Made by a program: the position numbers and the translations under genes. The notes below the pieces were generated by a model, which searched no databases, was not told the DNA's origin, and saw nothing but the letters and a program-made list of their open reading frames with translations. A stretch of DNA of 64,000 nt from positions 13,789,061-13,853,060 of the forward strand of contig CM038912.1 of NCBI GenBank assembly GCA_021904315.1, in the 5' to 3' direction. Source of the DNA: Sphagnum magellanicum. Its lineage: Eukaryota; Streptophyta; Sphagnopsida; Sphagnales; Sphagnaceae. Shown piece after piece: positions 35,380-47,700 of the stretch. Positions within the stretch are counted from its first letter, which is position 1. Every line of letters begins with the position of its first letter.

Positions 35380-36330
35380 TGTCTATTGGTTGTAACAAAT
35401 ATGAATAGTAGCCTTACATTCAAGGGCCTATTAAAACGTTATCATTTCGAAATTAAACCTTATCTTCATCGATGTGTTCAATTTTCGTGGTCACAAACTT
35501 ATAGCCAAATAAGCTTTTGTCCATTCTACCCTTCCATGTTATACAAGATTGAATTGAAGATTATGCAATTTTGATGTTCATTGGTTGTAAACTAGAACTT
35601 ACCATTTCATTAAAAGTGGCATATTAACAAGCCTTAGAAAGGGCATGACCAAAACAAACACCTTCAAATCATGCTTACATTCCCAATTCTTCACAAATGA
35701 CAATTTGTTTAAGCATGAGTCATTATAAATATGTGCCTTCATCTTTCACGTAACAAATTATCTTGTTAGTAAGTCTATATTCCTCAAACAAAGTTTGTAA
35801 TTGACCAACAAGATTAACCCCAAAAGTCCTTTTTGCTTCAAACAAACCAATTGTGACATGTTTTGGTTCCCAATCCAAAGTCAAGAAATTAATGACAAGG
35901 GCAAAGGTATCGAGTGCACCTTTGCTCATCCATAAGTCAAATGTTGCAATTATAGAAGCTATGGCATTGACAAAAGGGGAAACAAACTCTTGAAGCATCC
36001 ATTTCATCATAGAAGGTAATATATTTTTAGTTAGGGTTCTACGTGATGGAAACACCACCTATGGGTCCCTTCGTAAACCAAATCACCTCATCCATATGCT
36101 TTCAACCATGTTTAAAAGGAGTAATCCCTTCATAACAAATAACATAAGATCATCAATGAAAGCTTTCTATCCTTCTTGTGATTTTTTGTAAGATGTGGTG
36201 CTACCAAAAAATGTAGCTAGGAGTTATTACTTTTCAAACTTTGGAATTATGTTTTTCAAAAGGATTTGTTTTGGCAGAATGTCAAAGTGAAATCTCATTA
36301 TCATAAACTTTCCAAATATTAAAATGTTCA
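35380..36330 (-). mobile_element. hAT-type transposase remnant
   Basis: The frame 35723-36058 carries the diagnostic stretch of a plant hAT-like transposase with an RNase H fold: FDLWMSKGALDTFALVINFL, then DWEPKHVTIGLFEAKRTFGV, then NKIICYVKDEGTYL. Upstream, at about 36060-36200, FIDDLMLFV and VESIWMR match the usual preceding segment but are out of frame. Downstream, at about 35640-35700, VCFGHALSKAC follows after stops. The element is therefore inactive. Its terminal inverted repeats and 8-bp target-site duplication were not found. Confidence 0.75.
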
Positions 36331-37222
36331 CCTTCACAATGTTTCTTCATGGTTGAAGTTCCATTTTCAATTTTATAAAAGACCAATCCCTTCTTACTTC
36401 TACTTTTTAACCCTAATGCATCAACACACAAAAGAACTAAATGCACATAATATAATGAAAAACACGTTTTGTTCCAAGTAATACATATTCATCAGCATTT
36501 GGTTTGTAGAAAGCCTAAGGAGCAAATCTTTGATCCCATAGATCCCAAAATTTTGCCTATTATCGCAATACAGCTAGTTGTTTTGCTTGCACTTGACCCA
36601 ACTCATAAATGTTTCCTGCCAATTGATGAAGAAACAATTACATTTGTCAATGAAAGTGCATTGCCCTTTTAAGTCGGGCGTCAACAACAAGCTGAACTTT
36701 TCCAGCCTCTAACTCCCCATAGTTTGAGGCTTCAATGTTGTTTACAATGGTGCAAATGTTTACCATTGAAGCTTTCATAATTTTAATCCAAAATTATTTA
36801 CACCTATCAATCCACCATCAACAACACAAGGCACATACCAAAAATAATAATTCCATAATTTAAAAAAAACAAATTAGTTACTATTATTATAGATTAATTA
36901 ATGTTGTTATAGAACCAATTACTATTATTATAGAACCAATTGTTAATATTATTATAAAACTAGATGTTGACCTATTGCTGACTTGCTATTAATTGCTATA
37001 ATTGTTGATTTGTTATTATAGTTGTTGACTTAAATTGCTGCTGACCAAAATTCATATTGCTGATCCAAAATCTTCCCTTGACATGTTGCTGATGATTTAA
37101 CCTATTATTGTTTCCATTTGGTACAATAAACAATGAACTGTTACATTAACCATGCATTTTGCACCATGCATTTTGCACATCCCATGCATAAAACTTATCA
37201 TAAAAATAAAAAGGTTACCCTT
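36331..37222. other. No gene seen; AT-rich
   Basis: The text is AT-rich with short TATTATAGAACCAATT-type local repeats around 36880-36960. No protein was recognised. Confidence 0.45.
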
Positions 37223-37245
37223 GGGGGGGGGGGGGGGGGGGGGGG
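37223..37245 (+). repeat. Poly-G tract, 23 G
   Basis: An uninterrupted run of G, at the left edge of a GC-rich block. Such runs are unstable and often misassembled, so the exact length should be treated with caution. Confidence 0.7.
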
Positions 37246-37660
37246 TGGAGAGGAATAAAGATGTGATAAAGTGAGTTAGGAGCGTTGGATCGGGAATCGG
37301 ACGGGTGAAATGATGTTTTTCAGGGGTAAGTATCGTGTTGGGGTAAAAGTGGTGAGCTGGGAAGTTACACGTGGGGTGGGATGGACCGTTGGGGGGGGGA
37401 GGAACCGGTGGGTGAGGAGGCGAGAGACCATTGGACAGAGAATAAACAATACTGTCGTGTGCTCGGTGCCGACCCCGTCCGACTCTAAAGGACGTTGCTT
37501 TGGGGGGGGCGGACGGGGAGGGGTCCATTGGTGGAGACATATTTTTTCACACTGAGAAATGGGGCCCTCCGGCTGCTCTGAGCGCCCTTCTTTTTCTTCT
37601 GGGGGTTTTCTTTCTCCGGCAAATATTTGTTTCAAGGAGTGATGAAAAAATTGGAGATAA
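37246..37660. promoter_or_regulatory. GC- and CpG-rich block upstream of the CLU exons
   Basis: In an otherwise AT-rich region this 0.4-kb block is GC-rich and has many CpG (for example CGGACGGGTGAA, GGACGTTGCTTTGG). It ends about 320 bp before the first recognised CLU exon. It could be a promoter or first-exon region, or transposon DNA. The proline- or glycine-rich frames across it are composition artefacts. No TATA box or known element was identified. Confidence 0.25.
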
Positions 37661-37977
37661 GGCACACTAGCAAGGGAGGGTTTGTAAGGTCTCTTATAAG
37701 GTTTATAGGGTCCCTCAACCTTGGGATGAATGGATGAATGAGTGGATGGATGGATGGATGCCTCCTTCCTCCATATTTTAGCCGGGCTTTTATTTTAGCT
37801 CCGACTTGGGTGTTCCAAGTTTGAAGTAACCTTACGACCACTTGAAATGTGCCACACTTGAAAACCGTCTGTGCCTTGCAGGCAAGGGTTACCACTAGTA
37901 GAAATGTAAGCAACCTGGCGGCCATGTCATTTTTGCGGTGCTCTTGACTGCTGTAGTTCTCTGCCATTCTGCAACAG

Positions 37978-40900
37978 GTGGGTATTGAGATTGCACCTGG
38001 GGACTATGACTTGGAGGGTTCAACACCATTCAAGAAAACAGATATCATATGCATGATTCCTGTATACAAGGTATATAGATAGTCAGTTTCTTACCATGTA
38101 AGAATTAATAAATACTAAACTGTATCATCATTTTAAATTTGGATTTATGAAAATGGATTAATTAAAGAAAGAGTATTAATGGATTATGACATATTAATTA
38201 ATTAATTAATTAATTATATGTTGACATGCTTGTCCATCTCAAATGTGTCAATCTGCATGACCGAAATTATTTTGCACTAATTTTCCACACTGTAAGAAAA
38301 TAGAGTTACATGGAGACTATCTCAAAGGGATAAAATTCAGAATGAACTTTGCGAGTCAATCAAGTATTGGGTGGCTTCATCATCTCCTTGCATGCAGCAC
38401 GCTGCATGTTCATCAGCAGATGGGACGACACTGCTAGAATCTTCGAAAACAGCTCTTGACAAGGGCAAGCTGGACGATGCAGTCAACTATGGAATTAAGG
38501 TGTGGCTCCTTTGCCCACAACATGGATTGCAACAAGGAATAGAGTAACCAATGGTGAAAGACAGCACGATTCTACAGTCCGATCAGCTCACAGATGAAAC
38601 CACCTTGAGTTGATTGCACAAGGAGGTCACTTACATTCCTATAAAAATGACATCAGTTCAGAATAAGTTATTTGTGACCCACAAATTTTCTTCAAACTCT
38701 ACCAATAAGGGTTGTTGTTTCTTGTTTGTCCAGGCCTTGGCAAAGCTAGTGGCTGTTTGTGGACCTTATCATCGAATGACTGCAGGTGCATATAGCCTAC
38801 TAGCAGTTGTGCTTTACCACACGGGTGACTTCAATCAGGTGACCACAACCAGAACATTATAATTTATGGTTTACCTTGCATCAATTGTGACAATTATTTG
38901 TTTTGAATAAGTGATGTATATTTGACAGAGCCACGGTGGTTCATGACACAATTTGCGGGGGATAAAGTTTGTGGCTTCATGACATTTCCAATATAAAAAA
39001 TATTTGCAGGGGTAAATCTTGTGGTTTCATCCATTTCGAATATGAAACACACGTGTGGTGTGTACCATAGTAATTTTGACATTAGTGTAGTATGTGCTGT
39101 TACCACACTCAAGGGTCACCTGAGGTCATATTTTGTTGTAGTCCAACCCCGGATTAGCATTGACAAATAATAACTAAACCCTCAACCCTAAATCCCCAAT
39201 TATTATTCCTGGGTTTGGGTCATCCATATATTTTGCTTCTGTTGAACTCTTTGAGTAAGAACAAAAGAGGTTGAGCAAAATCCATGCTTGACACTCCATT
39301 GATTTTTGTTTGATGATAACATGAGCTGCACGTGTGGGGGGTGGGGGGAGGGCAATGGAGCAATTTGCAGGCAACTATCTATCAACAGAAGGCATCAGAC
39401 ATCAATGAGCGAGAGCTAGGATTAGATCATCCTGACACTATGAAGAGCTATGGTGACTTAGCAGTCTTTTACTACCGACTTCAGCACACTGAGTTGGCAC
39501 TGAAGTAAGTGGGAGATTGCCATTGCCTAAAATCCAAGACATCAACTAAACTCCAAAACCTGCAAGTGAGCTCTTTATAAGAATTTAATAGTTTTTAGTT
39601 CACAACTTGTTGCAAAAATATTTGACATAGAAAAATTATGGGTATTCACTCATGCAGGTACATGAACCGTGCATTGTACCTGCTGCACTTGACATGTGGT
39701 CCTTCACACCCAAATACAGCAGCCACTTACATCAATGTAGCCATGATGGAGGAAGGCCTTGGCAATGTCCATGTCCATGTTGCTCTGCGCTACCTCCATG
39801 AAGCTCTCAAATGCAACCAACATCTTCTTGGTGCTGGTCACATTCAGGTATTTAATACTTTTTTCAAAAATTGCTTGAATTTCTAGTAGCTTGAATTGAA
39901 TAGTGCCCACCACCATGCATCTCTCTTGAGTTCAAGAAACTTGTAAAGGATTCGTGTGAGGACTAACTAACTAATATAATTCTTGGCTTGGGTGTACATG
40001 TGGGTTTAGACTGCAGCAAGCTACCATGCTATTGCAATTGCACTATCAATAATGGAGGCATATTCTCTTAGTGTCCAGCATGAGCAAATCACATTGCAGA
40101 TTCTACAAGCCAAACTTGGTACTGATGACCTCCGCACACAGGTGCATAAATTATCACACCATAGTTCCAAGACTCTAGATGACTATCAGAAACATTGTGT
40201 TTTTTATTACTTTGGAGATAAATTTTGTAAACATCAAAATTTAGAAAATAAATTGGCTGGCCTACGGAAAATCTTAAAAAATAAAGTTCCTTCGTTTTTA
40301 AATAAACAAGGATTTGAAAATGTAGTGAAAGATGTGGGTTCGATTGTTAAATGAATTTAATATTGTAGCAATCAAAGAGCAATTTTTACCAGATTTATTG
40401 GTAAGTGAATGTTTCATATTGACATTCATGTTCCATTTAGAACTAGGTAGGAAGGTTATAGCCTCTGAACACAAGGATACCCAATAATTACAAAGAGTGT
40501 AATTAGGTCCCTGAGCTTCTTCCCTTTGGTAATCCCACTTTGATCTGATGTGTCTGTTTTTTTTGGTTGAATTCTTTTCAGTGTCTTGTTTTGTTCCTGG
40601 TTTGTGGCAGGATGCAGCAGCATGGTTGGAGTACTTTGACTCCAAAGCAGTGGAGCAACAAGAGGCTGCACGAATGGGCATCCCAAAGCCAGATGCTTCC
40701 ATTGCTAGCAAAGGTCATCTCAGGTACAAATAATCCTTACTCATGTACAAATCCCATACATACCCATGTGATCAGAGTTGATATCAGATCCATGTAAAAT
40801 GGAAGAATGAGCACATCAAGAGTGGCAGCTTCCAGTTGAATTTGAGGAGCAACTGTGAGACTTTGTGTGATTCGATTCAGCATCTCAGATCTCTTGGAGT

Positions 40901-43464
40901 TCATTAATGAAGCTGAGAGAAAGGAAACAAAGATGGAGAATAGCAAACGCAAAACCCGCCAAACTAAGGTAACAACAGATCACTATCACATTTTTGTAGG
41001 AGATTTTTGCAGAATAGTTTATCTTTTTGCATGGTACAATTTCCTCTGCATTTTGGGATGTTCCTGTTGTCGCTGGAAGAGTTGCGTCACCCAATGTGTT
41101 GTTTTTTTCTTTGGTGGCAGCCATCACAGTCAAAAGGTCAAGGGGCTACTAGTCTGTTGGTATCAAGCCCATCATCAAGGCCCAGCAGTCCAGATGAGTT
41201 CAACAAAGAAGCTGCCATGTTTCTTGTCTCAGATGAAGAAGAAAAGAGTATGTCGGATTACTCACAGCAGGAAGCTACAACTGTTGCCACATCCACAGTA
41301 GCAGCAAGGGTGATTCTTCAACCACCACCATCACATCATGTACAGACTGATCCCGTCTTGCAAAACTCTGGAAGAAACCACTGCCGTAAGTTGTGGGGGG
41401 TTGAAAATTGTGAAGAGGATGAAGAAGAAGGCTGGCAGGAAGCTGGTCCAAAGGGACGAGTGTCTGTGGCTTCTACCAGCAGGTTATCCATGCACAAGAG
41501 TGGTGTGAATGGTTCAAATCAAAACTACAGTGGAGGAGGAGGCTCTGTGCAAAATGGTGTCCACCACAGACATGATGCCGGGATTCTGAGAGGAGGCAAT
41601 GTCATCCATCAAGAAAAGGGAAACCACAACAACCAGGATCCTAGAAAGAAGAAGCTAGTGAATGGAAGCATTTTGCCACTTCCGACAAGCTCTTCTGTAG
41701 GAATCATCAGGAAGCAAATATCAACTGGTGCAAACAATCGGGACAGAGGATCTCTCAGCAAAATTGCTTCTTACTCTCATGTGTCAATTCCTGAAAAAGA
41801 AACCATTGCACATCAAGTGACACATCCCATCTCCCACAAACAGGACAGAAGCTCAAAGAATAAAACAGCTGGTGCTTCGGCGACCACCCATGTCACAACA
41901 ACTACTACACAATATGGAGGACTAAAGCACATGCTACTGCACAACACTTCCAGAGCTTCTAAAGCTGCTGCTGCTGCTTCAACTTGTGCAGGAAGGACAA
42001 TGTTTTCTTACAAGGATGTAGCAGTGGCTCAACCTGGCACTCACACATCCATCTGGCATGAGTTGGAACACCTGACTGCAACCACTTCAAATGAGAAATT
42101 GGAGGAACCAGTGACGTCAGAGAAGCTGTTGCCAAAAAAGCAGACCTCGACTCCTCTGATGTCTGACTCAGAGAAGTCAGGAAAGATTTCACCTGTAAGA
42201 GGCTGAAGTTGCTGTTTCCAAAGAAGTCACAGCAGATTCTACGACTCCTATGACCACAGATCTGACTGTAGCACAGCCTTTGTTGGATGACAGATCAGAA
42301 ACTCACACTGCCGTGATTGCCAGTTCTTAGACAACAGCAGCAGCACCTCTGATAGTGGAGGTTTCAGACACAAATGTGAGCCCTACTTCAAATTATGACT
42401 CAGAAACTTGCAGCTTACATGAGTCAGTTGAGGAGACTGTTGTGGTAGCAGCAGCAGTTTCCAATGAAAGAGCTTCTGCTGAAATGAGAGAAAATGCAGA
42501 TGCTGAAGATGAAGTAAAAGACTCTATGGCACACGACAAACATGCCAGCAATGATTGCAAGTCATTAGATGATAACAAGATGCTTTCTGCAGAAGCTCCT
42601 TCCTTCAATCATGATAATGTGCCTGGATCAGTTCTCACCACTGTTGCAATTCAGAGATGGAAAGGGTTCTCCACTCAATGGGCTTCCAGTGAGTCTGCCT
42701 CTACTGTCCAACAACATTACAAACAGAGCTGCAGTGACACCAATCCACACATCCCCACCACCTTTGGCACCTATCCCCCAGGTGAGATTCATCATGGCGG
42801 CAGCAGGCTACAGTATATCATGCCTCACCAACCAGGCATGCCCATCTTCATACCTCCTCACCATTTCAGATTGCCAATGCTTGATGGGTCACAGAAATCA
42901 TCACTGCTGGGAAATGGTCCATACAGGGCTCCCATTTTTGCACCATTTCGCAGTGTGCCCATGAACCCAAATGCAGAGGAATTCTATCCTTGGTACATGC
43001 AGGAGCAATCTCAGAGTACCCTTACATTCTCACCCATCCCTGCTTATTCACCAATCCCAGAAATAGTAGTAGATGCTGACGAGATCATCTCACAGCAACA
43101 ACATGCAAATGCAGCAGCAGCAGACACTGAAGATACAACTGGGGCTATCAGAGTGGGAAAACAAGCTGCAAATAATAGTGAGTGTAAGGAACAGTCTTCT
43201 GATGGTGGGGGTTATACAGAAGCAGAAAGCTCTCAAGAAATGTTGACTGGGGTTGAGACTGAGACATCAGATGAGGATGATGGAACCTTATGCTCTCAGC
43301 AAAGTGATGAAGAAGAAGAAGAGCAAACTGTTGTTGAAATTGGGACTGATAATAGACACATGGAAAATGAGCAAATTCGGGACAAGGAGTCATCTATAGT
43401 TGAAACAAGTGAAGAAGAAGAAGCTGATGCTGAAGCTGCATTATCAACACCTGTAGCACCTTGA
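37978..43464 (+). CDS. CLU/TPR protein of the plant REC/TSS type, C-terminal part
   Basis: Relatives include Arabidopsis REC1 (chloroplast compartment size) and TSS. Ten exons: 37978-38070, 38398-38499, 38734-38838, 39371-39504, 39658-39847, 40010-40141, 40611-40723, 40881-40968, 41121-42194 and 42331-43464 (1,054 residues). Landmarks: [20 protein letters not shown], then [73 protein letters not shown] and [11 protein letters not shown], covering the TPR block. A long low-complexity tail ends with [15 protein letters not shown] and [11 protein letters not shown]. The first exon may start at 37957. The CLU domain exons are not in the window, so the gene is either 5'-truncated or has an intron of more than 8 kb. 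The last intron (42195-42330) is exitron-like. Transcription is convergent with the kinesin gene. Confidence 0.8.
38953..39052 (+). repeat. ~50-bp tandem duplication in a CLU intron
   Basis: TTGCGGGGGATAAAGTTTGT at 38953 and TTGCAGGGGTAAATCTTGTG at 39003 begin two related copies that continue through GGCTTCAT / GGTTTCAT and CCAATAT / CGAATAT. The pair lies between the third and fourth exons. Confidence 0.5.
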
Positions 43465-44702
43465 GGTTAAATGCACCGTGAGCATTTTGACACTATAGTT
43501 ACAGAGCAAAACCCAGCAGACCATATGCAAAGAGAGGCAATGAAGCTCCCCATGGGAATTAGGGTAGTTGAGCAAGGAAGATTTTTAAGTTTTCAAGGAA
43601 ATTATTGGAGCAGCATACACCATGTTACCAACATTGTTGAATCAGACTGAAAGCCGTACAACATGGAATTACAGGAAGTACAAGCATGGATGCTTTACAG
43701 TTTTGTTGGCAGACATATTTGGCATAGTTAAGAAGCTGACTTTGGAGTCACTTTCTTGAGAACCTGAACATGGTTGTAATACATCAATACCAAATGTTTT
43801 TTCTACCATCCAGAAAACTTTCGTTTTTCCTATGGTGTGCACTATTATGTTCTGGGTTCCAATGGTGTAAATGGAGAAGAAAATTTGTAGAAAAGCGAGT
43901 AGAATTACAAACTGCAACCACACTGTGTGATTGTCTGTAACATATTGTTACAGAAGTTCCTTCCATATACCATTCCAAAAGATTATATTGGAAGTTATTT
44001 ACAATTACTCCCACAACCATTTAGCTCAACATTCCATATTCCTATTCCACAATTCCAAATTGCTATTCCACAATTCCAAAACCCACAAAATATGCAAATT
44101 ATAAATTGTATAACCCCCACCCCATCAGAAGAATTTGGAATACTTTTCACATTTATTGAATTGCCAACAATCTAAATTTACTAATTTATAATCATGACCT
44201 GTTTCATTTTGCTCCAAATTAATAATTTCTGAACTTAATTACTTCATTACTTAATTTCAAACTTTTGAAGCTGTCTCTCCAACTTGTATCATACAGAAGG
44301 GAAGCCAACAATCACAAAACCAAGTCTCTCTGCCTTCATAAGGCAGAGCAGAAAAAAATTGGACATAATTCATACAGGACCAGTCTCTGTGGACACTGGA
44401 AACCATGAACTTTTCAGAGTATTCAACATCTTTTGAAAGGCAAACAAAACACTACAGCTCTTACCCAAAGATTGTGCCCTGTGGAAGTTGTAACATCTGA
44501 TCAAATCATTTCTATTTTTGACCACCTCTTTGCTGTACTTACTGATATGCGTTGAGAGATGCATATCTGTGATTCTAGGACTTGGGTGGCTACCTGGTTG
44601 CAGTGAACATCAACATAGGCAGGTCTATAAGTTACATCAATACTTTGAGTGGCAGTGACATAATGAGTGACTGAACTGAAGAAGAAGCTTTTGTACCTAT
44701 GT
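43465..44702. other. Convergent intergenic space between CLU and kinesin genes
   Basis: Both neighbouring genes end here, so this 1.2 kb must hold both 3' UTRs. An imperfect direct repeat of ATTCC(A)-type words (ATTCCATATTCC, ATTCCACAATTCC) lies at about 44030-44085. No gene was seen. Confidence 0.5.
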
Positions 44703-47700
44703 CTAGTTGAGTGTCATGAGAGGTGTTCGAGAATCCCGCACTGCTACAGCATCCTCTGATAAGAAGAGCTTGTTATGTCTATCACATCCTTGTGTTGGGT
44801 TCTTAGTCCTGAACTGTAGAACCAATGTCTCCAAGGGTGGTGTGCACAAAGCATCGATGGAGAACTGGCTAGGAACATGAATTTGCCTCTTTCTAGGGGT
44901 TGTGGCAGTGGATGAATCCTCCTGAAAAACCACACAACTCCCATGATCAATTTGTATAAATTATAACCATGAAGTGAAGCAAAACAAAATATTTTGTATT
45001 CTATGCCTGCCAGGCCAAATTGAGGTTCAGGCCAGTTTATCATACCATGTATTCCTCATTGAAGCAGTGATCTGTGTGGGACTGTAGGGAACCCAAGTTG
45101 GTGTCATGGCTATTCTGAAAGTCTGAAGCTCCAACTTCTTGTGCTTTGATAGTGGTTCGCATTCTTGCAACTGCTTCAAGCTCCACTGTGGAGTTACCTG
45201 TAAATGGTATGACGGGGGTTACATTTACTCATTGATCCAGCTTCGCCCAAACAAATCTTCATGAATATGTTAAGAACACTTACTATTTATGAAGGCCAGA
45301 GCAGAGTGGTTTTCTTCCTCAATGTCAGACACTGCTGTGTCATGCATTTGATGGAGCGTTGCTGTGACACTCACATTTGCATTTAACCCTTCCCTGTGAA
45401 TACAAGTTGACTTCTGTGAGGAGAATGCATTACACTGATCATTATTCAAAAACAGAGACTGTGATGGCCATCACTGCACAAAGCAAACCTTGCATCCAAT
45501 TTGCCAGAGATGAAAACAAATGTCAGACATGGATGAATCCTGACCCAATAATGGACTTGATCGCAGAGGTATGTGCTTCCTCCAGTTTCTGCACTGAATC
45601 ATGTGCACTCTTCCACTGCCTTCCAGCGTTTGATGTGTGCTCCACACTGCATAATACCAGCAGATACCTCAGATGTGCATGACAGATCAAAAAGCTCCAG
45701 AAACTAGTTGTCAAAGCTCAGTTATTTACTCTCAATGAAACGTAACCAGAAGGTTTAACAGCACTACATATCTTGTGACACAGGACAACCACATTTTGGT
45801 AATTGGGGCAAAGTGGGCATTCAAGGTCAGTTCTCCTGAATGCAAATAAAGGGAAATCATTAATGGGGCCAACCACTTAAAACTGCATTTGCATCCCTGT
45901 CTACAAGATTCAGCACAACATACCAAGTCTGGAGTATATTTTCCATACTGCATTGTTTGGAATCTAACAGACTTGAAACTTCAGCTGCAGAACCTTCTGC
46001 TCTTGTAATGAAACCTTGTAAGTCTGACTTTGCAACCACAGCCACATGCTGCATATTCCCAAGACCTTGCTGAACCACCAGTGCATCCCTGCTGACACTT
46101 TCACTCAGCTTATTGACATGAGTTTGTACCTGCAGCAGACATGAACAGCAGGATGGAGGTTAAGTAAAACACACTGGAGAGAGAAACTTTTTTACTATAG
46201 GAAGGCACAGAGAGATTTACACAATCAAGTTACCTCCAGCTTCATTGTAGAACATTATCAGATTAAGCTTGTACCATCACTGTGCATAATCAATCAACCA
46301 AGCTACAACTTACAAGCTTGGTCCTCTGTGACAATGCAGTGGTCAACATCGCAGTTATGCTTGCCAGAAGCTCACAATGCTCTTTTTGCGCATGTTCCTG
46401 CAAACCCATCATTATCTTTGTAAGTTTCCACAGCTGGAAGGTTTTGCTAACCCCTTTTGGGCATCACAGGATAATGAATAATGCCATATCAGGCACACAG
46501 AACAACCAGATATCAGATGTCATAATTTGATTGGGCATAACATCTAACTTTTGTTACTGACCATTCACTGCAGGGGGTTAGTAATTGGAACTAGGCCCAC
46601 CTCATAAGCAACTGCAAGCTGTGCAAGACCTTGGCTGTGTGCACTACAGCTTGCACCTATGTGCAAGTCCAACCGCACTGCATCAGTCTCCATGTTTGAT
46701 AACATTGCCATGATAGCTTCCGACATCAATCTTGTTGCATCAAAAGTCTGTTGCGCAGCCTGCAATTCAATTGACAACCATGAAAGAAAATGAACACTAT
46801 CAGGTCCTCTGGAGTAGAACCTAGTTTAATCTGACAAAAATTGGCACTATCCTTTTATATGGAAACTTGGGATAGCTACAATCAAAATGGTCTTCATGTT
46901 CTGAACAGAGAAAACATCCAGTTCTACTTGGACCCCAGAACCAAGTCTCTGACCTTGCGTTGCTGTTTTGAAAAAGAAGCCAATTCCTGCCCTTGGCTGT
47001 ATAGGGCTCCTTGCAGACTCTGTAAAACCGTCTCTGCATCTGCAACAGCTTGAACCAACAACTACCCAAACCACCCACATGACCCACCCACATTCACAAT
47101 TCAAGAAAATGAAACAAGTTTTCCTACCTGTAAAGAATGGTATACCAAAATCTTGTCTACAATAGACATTGGAACTATATCTTTCATAAGAATAGAGAAA
47201 TCTCCATTCTCACAAAGAAGAAGAAACAGCAAGGATAACACTTCCTCAGGAAGCCACACAAAGAACCAAACTAGCAAAGACAGAAAACAAACGAAAAACA
47301 CACACCCGTATGAACACCGGTGCCAGTCTCACACCTGTTCAGGGATCATCAACAGTAGTATGTATGATAGTGACCTAACTATCACAACTTCCCTACTGAC
47401 TTCATCAGCTCCCTACAGTGGGTAAAGGCTGGTGACATGCACCAAACTACAAACTAAGTTTCTGCTGCAATTCTGGAAGTGACAGGAAGACTCAGCCATA
47501 CTACTGGCTAGCAACAGACCCCACAACAAAGACCAGACAAAGAAACAAAGAAAGACAGAGAGGGAAAAGAACAGGGAAAGACAAAGAACAAGTGGGCTTA
47601 CAGGAATAGACATTGGAACTGACTAGGTTCTAAGTAATATACCTCTTCAAGAGCAAAAGGATGAGCAGAAACTGTATTATCGAGTGCCTTCAATGTGGAG

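Noticed and set aside
37097-37540. Proline-rich minus frame of 147 codons
   Set aside because: It arises from the G23 tract and the GC-rich block; there is no recognisable motif.
37632-37967. 111-codon minus frame starting with a hydrophobic, signal-like segment
   Set aside because: No homology pattern, it overlaps the CLU exon acceptor region, and its second half is an ATGG-repeat-derived His/Pro/Ile stretch.
40142-40354. Open frame continuing from CLU exon 6 into the intron
   Set aside because: A good donor follows CGCACACAG, and conserved sequence resumes at 40611. The AT-rich, Lys/Asn-rich text looks like chance.
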